Below are positions 1 through 7,146 of a stretch of 15,507 nucleotides of DNA, in pieces. The translations under genes and the position numbers were made by a program. This DNA comes from an uncultured Collinsella sp. (GTDB lineage: Bacteria; Actinomycetota; Coriobacteriia; Coriobacteriales; Coriobacteriaceae). The stretch lies in the NCBI GenBank assembly GCA_900541285.1, contig UQJA01000040.1:1-15507 (forward strand). Reading direction: 5' to 3'. Numbering within the stretch: position 1 is the first letter of the stretch; each line of letters begins with the position of its first letter. The notes under the pieces were generated by a model that had not been told where the DNA came from, did no database searches, and saw only the letters and a program-made list of their open reading frames with translations.

Positions 1-123
1 CAGGGTCGCGTTGAGGGAAGGTAGTCCGGCCCTCCCGGCCCGCTTTGGGTCGTCGCGTGCTCGCTACAGAAAAGCTGATAAAAAAGTTTGTGTGCCGCCC
101 CTTATGGGGCGGCACGTTTTTGT
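1..123 (+). repeat. Intergenic repeat copy 1 (right part only)
   Basis: This segment aligns without gaps to 902-1002 (offset 901) and onward through the terminator. CAGGGTCGC (1-9) recurs at 902-910. The block from 51 to 80 (CGTCGCGTGCTCGCTACAGA and beyond) recurs at 952-981 with a single G/A difference over that stretch. The part at 10-44 differs between copies, and in copy 2 it is the right arm of a long hairpin. The matching left arm of copy 1 would lie upstream of the window. The copy ends in the terminator at 92-121. It probably marks the 3' end of a gene just outside the window. The family to which the repeat belongs is not known to me. Confidence 0.75.
92..122 (+). terminator. Rho-independent terminator in repeat copy 1
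   Basis: There is a perfect 10 bp stem, GTGCCGCCCC (92-101) with GGGGCGGCAC (106-115), a TTAT loop and a GTTTTTG tail. It would end transcription coming from a gene upstream of the window. Confidence 0.85.
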
Positions 124-206
124 GGGGGCCGGTTGGGGCGGTGACGTTGCTTAGAGGGTACACTGGGTAGCGTTGGCTATTCGTTTCCTCTTGTGAGGTG
201 TTGGTT

Positions 207-839
207 ATGGGTAAGAAGTCTCGGGCTCGGGTTGCTGCGGCGGGGACTCGCAAGGATCCTGGTCGTCGGGTTGCCGAGGGTAAAAAGGCCGATCGTGCCG
301 AGAAGGACAAGAAGGTCGGCGCGCATGCTCATCCTGAGTGGGCGCCTCACCTCAATACGGCTAGCGAGGATCTGACTGCTAAGTTGTTTACTCTGGTCGA
401 GGTTATCTTGGGCGTGGTGCCCGTGGTGGTCATTGGCTTGTTCTTGGCTTCGAAAGATGCCACGAGTGTCGATAAACTCACCGATGTCTTATCTCAGGAC
501 CCCTCGATGGTGGTTACGTTTATCTCTGCGTGCCTGCAGCCGTTTGTGGCGTACATGTTGTACATGATTTATCGCAAATACTGCGAGGGCGACGCTGGTT
601 TTGCCGCCGGCAACCTGATCGGTCTTTTGTGCTCCGAGATCCTACTGCTCAATATCCCGGGCGTCATCGGTATGGGCATCTTGCTGTGGCGTGTTTGGCG
701 CAACGTTGCCCCGCACTTTGAGAGCTGGCTGTCTGAGCGTCGTGCAATGGGCGTGCTGGCAGACATTGCGGGCTCGCTCGTGATTCTAGCCTTGGCGTTT
801 ATATGCGCCACCGCCGCCCGCGGTCTCGCGGGCATGTAG
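207..839 (+). CDS. Uncharacterised polytopic membrane protein
   Basis: This is a 210-residue protein of a family I cannot name. ATG 207 is preferred because GAGG (195-198) lies 8 nt upstream, whereas the in-frame GTG at 198 overlaps that SD. Residues 1-50 form a very basic, Lys/Arg/Ala-rich and probably unstructured cytosolic tail. Hydrophobic segments follow at about 60-82, 101-122, 134-161 and 183-206, giving at least four membrane spans. No catalytic motif or signal peptide was seen. The gene stands alone between two copies of an intergenic repeat, each ending in a terminator, so it is probably a single-gene transcript. A short potential -10 (TACACT, 159-164) has no convincing -35. Function is unknown; a small membrane scaffold or stress protein are equally open options. 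Confidence 0.8.
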   Translation: MGKKSRARVAAAGTRKDPGRRVAEGKKADRAEKDKKVGAHAHPEWAPHLNTASEDLTAKLFTLVEVILGVVPVVVIGLFLASKDATSVDKLTDVLSQDPSMVVTFISACLQPFVAYMLYMIYRKYCEGDAGFAAGNLIGLLCSEILLLNIPGVIGMGILLWRVWRNVAPHFESWLSERRAMGVLADIAGSLVILALAFICATAARGLAGM

Positions 840-857
840 TCTGTCCTCATCGACCAC

Positions 858-1025
858 GGAGCGCAGGGCGGGGACACCTTTCCCTCTCGCTCACGGCTTC
901 GCAGGGTCGCATGAGGCAAAGGTTTCCCCGCCCTGCGCTCCGGCGTTGAGTCGTCGCATGCTCGCTACAGAAAAGCTGATATTAAAGATTGTGTGCCGCC
1001 CCTTTTTGGGGCGGCACGTTTTTGT
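858..1025. repeat. Intergenic repeat copy 2 with long hairpin
   Basis: This noncoding element begins 18 nt after the stop of the gene at 207-839. Its first part is an inverted repeat: a perfect 16 bp arm GGAGCGCAGGGCGGGG (858-873) pairs with 926-941. The pairing extends inward to about 24 bp with one mismatch (858-881 with 918-941), leaving a loop of roughly 36 nt. The second part (952-1025) nearly repeats 51-123 and ends in a terminator. The element therefore has a hairpin, a conserved linker with GCTCGCTACAGAAAAGCTGA, and a terminator. A short ORF running across it (946-1245) has no SD and reads through the terminator, so I do not treat it as a gene. Confidence 0.8.
993..1024 (+). terminator. 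Rho-independent terminator in repeat copy 2
   Basis: The same perfect 10 bp stem as at 92-115 is present, GTGCCGCCCC (993-1002) with GGGGCGGCAC (1008-1017). It has a five-T loop and a GTTTTTG tail. It probably terminates the transcript of the membrane-protein gene at 207-839. Confidence 0.85.
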
Positions 1026-1275
1026 ATGGGTCCCTGTTTCCACATTTTTCGTCAAGCTTTTGGTTAGATTTTGGTCAGTTGGCGTAAAGGCGGAAGTCCA
1101 AAAGATTGATGGCGAAAAAAGCTCAGAGAAAGTGCTGGTAGGGGAGTTGTTGAGCTTTTCGACAGCTTTTGAGCAAAAGAAACTTTGTGGCTATTGCCGG
1201 CGATTGCGTTGTCGCGGTCATGGCGGTGCGGGATGCTGGTCGTAAGCGTCGAATGCTCCGATTTTGGAGGCCAGC
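1026..1275. other. AT-richer spacer, promoter not resolved
   Basis: This is a 250 bp spacer between the terminator of repeat copy 2 and the gene at 1276. It holds a small palindrome CTTTTG-AG-CAAAAG (1166-1179) that could be a protein-binding site. No convincing -35/-10 pair or RNA gene was seen. The promoter of the 1276 gene must lie somewhere in it. Confidence 0.4.
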
Positions 1276-1710
1276 ATGGATCTGTTTCTTGAGACTCCGC
1301 AGCAACAAGCCGAGCGCATGCTGCGTCAGCAGCAACGACTCATGGAGATGCAAATGCAAGGGGCGGCAGTCCAGCCCTTTGCGCAGAATGTCGTGCCCGC
1401 TGCTGTACCCGCAGCTGTGCCCGGGTGCGAATCGGCACCAGAGGCCTATTCCGTACAGCAAGATTCATATGCGCAGGAGCTCGCGTTCGACAAGCGTCGT
1501 GCGCGTCGTCGCCGCGTGGGCCAGCGCCTGCGCACATTGGCGATGATCGTGCTCATTCCGCTAGGACTTGCGGCAATCTTCTTGGCCTCATATGCCCTCA
1601 CGTGCATTCTCAACGGTGCCTCGCCCAATGAGGTGCTCCAGCATCTAGCGGCCCTGGGCCAGCGCCTAGGCGATGTCGCAACAACCATCCGCGCCGGCTG
1701 GGAGAGTTAG
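1276..1710 (+). CDS. Uncharacterised single-pass membrane protein
   Basis: This encodes 144 residues. ATG 1276 is chosen because GGAGG (1266-1270) sits 5 nt upstream; an in-frame TTG at 1264 overlaps the SD. Residues 1-28 are Gln/Met-rich and probably helical, possibly a coiled coil. Residues 29-60 are Pro/Ala-rich and flexible, including a PAAVPAAVP repeat. A strongly basic cluster at 73-86 (KRRARRRR and beyond) precedes one hydrophobic span at about 87-112, and a short amphipathic tail follows. By the positive-inside rule the N-terminus is cytosolic. I do not recognise the family and no enzymatic motif is visible. Upstream lies the repeat element; downstream is the nucleotidyltransferase cassette, which appears to have its own promoter. 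Confidence 0.7.
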   Translation: MDLFLETPQQQAERMLRQQQRLMEMQMQGAAVQPFAQNVVPAAVPAAVPGCESAPEAYSVQQDSYAQELAFDKRRARRRRVGQRLRTLAMIVLIPLGLAAIFLASYALTCILNGASPNEVLQHLAALGQRLGDVATTIRAGWES

Positions 1711-1783
1711 CGTTTGTCACATTAGGACTTCCAGGGTGTACGAATTATCGCCACGAGCAGAATTCTTGCATCCTGTGGGTCCT

Positions 1784-1833
1784 GTCGTGCGACTGAATAG
1801 TATTATTGAAGATAAATAATAATAGGATTTGCT
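1784..1833 (+). promoter_or_regulatory. AT-rich promoter/operator region of NTase-HTH cassette
   Basis: This stretch is far more AT-rich than its surroundings. It contains a palindrome GTCG-TG-CGAC (1784-1793), a -10-like TATTAT (1801-1806) and an inverted repeat, TATTATT (1801-1807) against AATAATA (1815-1821 or 1818-1824). A clear -35 was not found. The SD AGGA (1824-1827) is 6 nt from ATG 1834. Inverted repeats over a -10 are typical of autoregulated toxin-antitoxin operons, and the HTH protein of the cassette is the natural candidate binder. The binding is inference. Confidence 0.45.
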
Positions 1834-2364
1834 ATGTATAAGCAGGATTTAGAGCAGACTCTTTTGGGCATTGACGAAGAGGCGGAGCTGGAAATAGGTC
1901 CAAGAGACGACAGGCCGAACGTTGTATTGGTGGGAGGAAGCGCCTTCATGCTAAACGATGTGACGAATCGTTCGGTTACACATGACATTGATGTGTTTGA
2001 GGCAGATAGGTGCCTCCGCGAGATCATAGCTCGATACCCCGAGGTGAATGGTATGGCGGTGGCATATTGTAATCAGATGCCGTTCAATTACGAAGATCGT
2101 TTGATTCCCTTGGATATTGGGGCGCGCTTTATCAGGTACTTTACGCCATCCTTGGAGGACCTGGCGGTAATGAAGCTCTATGCCTGTCGTCCGAACGACA
2201 TCATCGATCTTCATAGCCAGGCATTCGTCGACCGACTTGATTGGGGACTGCTCGAACGGCTTATATTCGACGAGGGCGAGGCGCTGGCGTCGTCGCCTTC
2301 GGAGCGGAGTTATCAAGAGATGGTCTGCGCATACAGCCAATACAAAAAGGAGGTGCTCGGTTGA
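1834..2364 (+). CDS. Minimal nucleotidyltransferase, AbiEii/DUF6036-like
   Basis: This is a 176-residue protein with nucleotidyltransferase-fold hallmarks: GGSAFML at 34-40 followed by HDID at 50-53, the DxD that would bind metal and nucleotide. A second conserved block, DLAVMKLYACRPNDIIDL, begins at 109. Its Lys114, Arg119, Asp122 and Asp125 match the K..A.R..D..D pattern seen in AbiEii and DUF6036 proteins. Proteins of this group act as toxins of type IV-like toxin-antitoxin and abortive-infection systems, or as RNA/protein nucleotidyltransferases. The stop overlaps the next gene's TTG start, indicating co-translation. Codon use is unlike the neighbours, with AGA, AGG and ATA present and lower GC, suggesting recent acquisition. 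The fold is fairly sure; the toxin role is inference. Confidence 0.75.
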   Translation: MYKQDLEQTLLGIDEEAELEIGPRDDRPNVVLVGGSAFMLNDVTNRSVTHDIDVFEADRCLREIIARYPEVNGMAVAYCNQMPFNYEDRLIPLDIGARFIRYFTPSLEDLAVMKLYACRPNDIIDLHSQAFVDRLDWGLLERLIFDEGEALASSPSERSYQEMVCAYSQYKKEVLG

Positions 2365-2924
2365 ATCTGACCTTTGAGGGATTCTTAAAAGGCTATTGCC
2401 GAGAGCTATCCGGACAGCAGTCGCTCAGTTTTAGAAAACTGGTTAAGCAAGCGACGACGGTTGCGCCGCGCGTGGCGGAGCCCCTGTTTTTGCTCGCTTT
2501 GGCACAGGGTAAAGCCGAATACGTTCTGGGCTTATCCGAGGGTTCGTGGATGGAAGAGGGTTACCGAGGCGTTTTGTCCTTGTACGCCCAAACGGGTAGC
2601 CTGGCATCTCTATGCGCCGAGGACAAACTTCCTAATCGTTATGCCAACGTTTGGCGTGCGTATAGAGCGGTGAAGGAAAAGCCAGTGGCGGACAGAAGAA
2701 TCAACGCCCTGATGCGAAAAAGAACGTTGGGAGCGCTAGAGGAATCGGGTGTAACGCGCTACGGTCTCTGCCGCGATTTGAATCTGAATAAGGGAAACGT
2801 GTACGCATATTTAGCCGGTGATGACTCAAAGGTGAGCAGGGAGACGGCGCGCCGCATTATGGAATATGCGGAGGAGAGGGGCGCCCAAGAAGGGGCCGGG
2901 CGCCCGGTGCGTATGGCGGGGTAA
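2361..2924 (+). CDS. HTH partner of nucleotidyltransferase, probable antitoxin/regulator
   Basis: This encodes 187 residues. The start is TTG 2361, which overlaps the upstream stop as TTGA and is preceded by a near-perfect SD AAGGAGGT (2347-2354) at 6 nt. An upstream GTG/ATG extension inside the previous gene has no such signal. Residues 1-110 look helical and match no family I can name. Residues 129-171 (from GVTRYGLCRDLNLNKGNVYA) read as a helix-turn-helix: a short helix, a turn, then the NKGNVYAYLAG recognition-type helix. Coupling to the nucleotidyltransferase suggests one complex or an antitoxin that also represses the operon. In the classic AbiE pair the HTH protein (AbiEi) comes first; here the order is reversed. 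GC is low like that of its partner. Function is inferred from context only. Confidence 0.65.
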   Translation: MNLTFEGFLKGYCRELSGQQSLSFRKLVKQATTVAPRVAEPLFLLALAQGKAEYVLGLSEGSWMEEGYRGVLSLYAQTGSLASLCAEDKLPNRYANVWRAYRAVKEKPVADRRINALMRKRTLGALEESGVTRYGLCRDLNLNKGNVYAYLAGDDSKVSRETARRIMEYAEERGAQEGAGRPVRMAG

Positions 2925-2975
2925 GATTGATCGCGGTTTTGATTGGTGCTCGATTGGGTTTGTTGGGCGGAGTTT

Positions 2976-4331
2976 ATGTCTGCTATTGATATTGTGCTTG
3001 TTGTGATCGCCTTGGTGGCGGTGGGGGTTGCTGTGGCTTGCGCCCTCCAGCTCAAGAGCCTGCGTGCCGAGTTGCGGGAGCGTGGCGACAGTAGCGCGGA
3101 AACGCTGGCAGCACTCGAGCAGGCCAACAACGCGCTCGATGCCCTGAACGTCGCGCTGGCCGAAACTCGCCGCACGGCCAATGCCATCGCGCAGCAGCAG
3201 ACGACAGATGCGGCCGTGGAGCAGCAACGTTACCTGACCATCGCGCGTGAGTTTTCGCAAGCTGGTGACCGGATGGATGACCTGCGCCGCGAGACGGCCC
3301 AACAGCTCGGTGCCAACCGCGAGGGCATCGAGCACCGCCTGGACAAGGTGCGCGAGACGGTCGATGCCCAGCTGGGTGCTATCCGCAAAGACAACAACGT
3401 GCAACTCGATCAGATGCGCGCAACGGTGGACGAGAAGCTCTCCCGCACGCTCAACGATCGCCTGTCGTCATCGTTTAAGCAGGTGAGCGACCAGCTCGAA
3501 GCCGTCTACAAGGGCCTGGGCGACATGCAATCCATCGCCACCGGCGTGGGCGATCTTAAGCGCGTGCTGGGCAATGTGAAGGCGCGCGGTATTTTGGGCG
3601 AGGTGCAGCTGGGTGCGATCCTGACGGACATCCTCACACCCGACCAGTATCTGGAAAACGTTGCCACCAGGCCCGGAGCCTCGGAGCGTGTTGAGTTTGC
3701 CGTCAAGCTGCCGGTGGACGAGGGCGACCCCGTGCTGCTGCCGATTGACTCTAAGTTTCCGGGCGACGCGTACGAGCACTTGCTCGACGCGCAGGAGTCG
3801 GGCGATGCGGAGACCGTGGCGGCTGCGCGCAAGACGCTCGACACCATGGTCAAGCGCGAGGCCAAGGACATCTGCGAAAAGTACCTGAGTGTGCCGGCAA
3901 CGACCAACTTTGGCATCATGTTCGTTCCGTTTGAGGGACTGTACGCCGAGGTCGTCAGCCGCCCCGGGCTTATCGAGACCCTGGGCCGCGACTATCACGT
4001 CAACGTTGCCGGTCCCAGCACCATGGCGGCCATCCTCAACAGCTTGCAGATGAGCTATCAGACGTTTAAGTTGCAAAAACGTACCGACGACGTGCTGCGC
4101 GTGCTCTCCGCCGTCAAGGCCGAGCTGCCGCGCTATCAAAAGGCGCTGCGCCGCGCCCAGCAGCAGATCGAGACCGCGGGCAAAACGGTCGAGGGCATCA
4201 TCACCACGCGCACCAACGTCATGGAGCGCAAGCTCAAGGACATCGACGCCCTGGAAGACGCCGACCAAGCCGATGAGATCTTGGGACTCACGCCCGCGGG
4301 CCTTCCCACAGACCAAGAAGACGAGGACTAA
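2976..4331 (+). CDS. rmuC: DNA recombination protein RmuC
   Basis: This 451-residue protein is close in length to E. coli RmuC (475). RmuC limits recombination at inverted repeats and is a predicted nuclease-fold protein anchored in the membrane. The layout is typical: an N-terminal membrane anchor at about 5-24, a long coiled coil rich in Ala, Glu and Gln at about 26-190, then the RmuC core from about 205. The core holds GILGEVQL, LPIDSKFP (Asp258) and FGIMFVPFEGLYAEV, followed by GPSTMAAILNSLQMSYQTFK. ATG 2976 has GGAG (2969-2972) at short spacing. The in-frame TTG 2943 would add 11 residues before the anchor and lacks an SD. It starts 51 nt after the low-GC cassette and returns to high GC. 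A terminator follows. Confidence 0.92.
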   Translation: MSAIDIVLVVIALVAVGVAVACALQLKSLRAELRERGDSSAETLAALEQANNALDALNVALAETRRTANAIAQQQTTDAAVEQQRYLTIAREFSQAGDRMDDLRRETAQQLGANREGIEHRLDKVRETVDAQLGAIRKDNNVQLDQMRATVDEKLSRTLNDRLSSSFKQVSDQLEAVYKGLGDMQSIATGVGDLKRVLGNVKARGILGEVQLGAILTDILTPDQYLENVATRPGASERVEFAVKLPVDEGDPVLLPIDSKFPGDAYEHLLDAQESGDAETVAAARKTLDTMVKREAKDICEKYLSVPATTNFGIMFVPFEGLYAEVVSRPGLIETLGRDYHVNVAGPSTMAAILNSLQMSYQTFKLQKRTDDVLRVLSAVKAELPRYQKALRRAQQQIETAGKTVEGIITTRTNVMERKLKDIDALEDADQADEILGLTPAGLPTDQEDED

Positions 4332-4349
4332 TTGCAACAAGACGGCGGG

Positions 4350-4382
4350 GCGCCTGCGCAAGCGCGGGGCGCGGGCGCTTTT
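4350..4382 (+). terminator. Terminator after rmuC
   Basis: The stem is GCGCCTGCGC (4350-4359) with GCGCGGGCGC (4369-4378), containing one T·G pair, with a 9 nt loop and a TTTT tail (4379-4382). A second 7 bp hairpin, CGCACTT (4388-4394) with AAGTGCG (4400-4406), lies directly behind it and ends in CTTTAG. The second may reinforce termination or sit in the leader of the ABC gene. Confidence 0.7.
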
Positions 4383-4457
4383 CGCGTCGCACTTGCCTGA
4401 AGTGCGCTTTAGTATGCAACAATGGCGTTTCGCCCAATCAGATGCGAAAGGAAGCCC

Positions 4458-6260
<1,803 letters not shown>

Positions 6261-6323
6261 GCGACTCGGACGTGGGACAATTGTGCCCATAAGTTTATTG
6301 TGCCGTTGAGCCGAGGAGTCGTT

Positions 6324-6989
6324 ATGCCACGCGAGACCAATGCCGCCAAGCGCGAGCGCGCCGTTGAGGTGTGCGAGCGTCTCAACCGTCGCTATGGCCC
6401 GGTCGAGTGCTTTTTGGACCACGAGAATCCCTTCCGCCTGCTGATCGCGGTGCTGCTCTCGGCGCAAACGACCGATGCGCAGGTCAACAAGGTGACGCCG
6501 CGGCTGTTTGCCCAGTGGCCCACGCCCGAGGCCATGGCCGGGGCGAGTGTGGCCGATGTGGCCGATACCATTAAGTCGCTCGGCTTTTATAAGAGCAAGG
6601 CCAAGCACGCCGTGGAGGCCGCGCAGATGATCGTCGCCGACTATGGCGGCGAGGTGCCGGCCGACATGAAGGAACTCGTGAAGCTGCCGGGCGTGGGACG
6701 CAAGACGGCGAACATCGTGCTCAACGTGGGGTATGGCATCGTGGAGGGCATTGCGGTGGACACGCACGTCAACCGCATTGCGCACCGCCTGATGCTGAGT
6801 CCCAAGACGCATGCCAAGGAGCCGCTCAAGACCGAGCAGGATCTGCTCAAGATTTTGCCGCACGAGTATTGGGAGTCGGTCAACCATCAGTGGATCACCT
6901 TTGGTCGCGAGATCTGCGATGCCCGCAAGCCCAAGTGTGACGAGTGTCCGCTGGCAGATTTGTGCCCCAGCGTGCGCGTAGCGGGATAG
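6324..6989 (+). CDS. nth: Endonuclease III
   Basis: This 221-residue bifunctional DNA glycosylase/AP lyase removes oxidised pyrimidines in base-excision repair. The start ATG 6324 has GAGGAG (6313-6318) at 5 nt; an in-frame GTG 6300 lacks an SD. The helix-hairpin-helix LPGVGRKTA carries the catalytic Lys127, and Asp146 in VDTHVNR is the activating aspartate. The C-terminal iron-sulfur loop is complete: Cys198-x6-Cys205-x2-Cys208-x5-Cys214. These match E. coli Nth (Lys120, Asp138 and four Cys). The length is slightly more than the 211 of E. coli because of a short N-terminal extension. The gene lies upstream of mfd, a second repair gene, but a terminator-like signal and a 157 bp gap separate them. 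Confidence 0.95.
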   Translation: MPRETNAAKRERAVEVCERLNRRYGPVECFLDHENPFRLLIAVLLSAQTTDAQVNKVTPRLFAQWPTPEAMAGASVADVADTIKSLGFYKSKAKHAVEAAQMIVADYGGEVPADMKELVKLPGVGRKTANIVLNVGYGIVEGIAVDTHVNRIAHRLMLSPKTHAKEPLKTEQDLLKILPHEYWESVNHQWITFGREICDARKPKCDECPLADLCPSVRVAG

Positions 6990-6994
6990 GGCGG

Positions 6995-7019
6995 AACGCA
7001 TCTTCGTCTGGCGTTTTTT
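6995..7019 (+). terminator. Possible weak terminator after nth
   Basis: A 5 bp stem AACGC (6995-6999) with GCGTT (7011-7015) and an 11 nt loop runs into a T tract (7014-7019). The stem is short, so this may only slow transcription. Confidence 0.35.
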
Positions 7020-7037
7020 GCGGGGCTGGGTTTGCTC

Positions 7038-7068
7038 TTGAGCCGGAGTCCTCTCCATGCGCTACCAT
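7038..7068 (+). promoter_or_regulatory. Possible mfd promoter
   Basis: TTGAGC (7038-7043) and TACCAT (7063-7068) could serve as -35 and -10. The spacing is a long 19 bp, so the call is tentative. If correct, mfd has a leader of about 70 nt that contains the hairpin at 7094-7122. Confidence 0.25.
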
Positions 7069-7093
7069 GACAGGCAATGAAATCCGCCGCATA

Positions 7094-7121
7094 CCCGCCG
7101 AGCTTGCCCCGGCGGGCTTTT
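7094..7121 (+). terminator. Terminator-like hairpin in mfd leader
   Basis: A perfect 7 bp stem CCCGCCG (7094-7100) with CGGCGGG (7110-7116) has a 9 nt loop and a CTTTT tail (7117-7121). It lies only 26 nt before the mfd start. It could end nth transcription or act as an attenuator in the mfd leader. Confidence 0.5.
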
Positions 7122-7146
7122 GGCGTTGCAATGCCGGAGGAACAGC

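Noticed and set aside
159..164. TACACT as the -10 of the 207 gene
   Set aside because: No acceptable -35 is found at 16-18 bp upstream.
946..1245. 99-codon ORF after the first repeat hairpin
   Set aside because: It would be read through a strong terminator inside the repeat, has no SD, and its first third is repeat sequence.
6277..6284. ACAATTGT palindrome between the ABC gene and nth as an operator
   Set aside because: An 8 bp palindrome is too short to support alone and no flanking symmetry extends it convincingly.
7120..7146. Upstream TTG start for mfd
   Set aside because: It sits at the end of a hairpin with no SD; ATG 7147 has GGAGGA at 5 nt.
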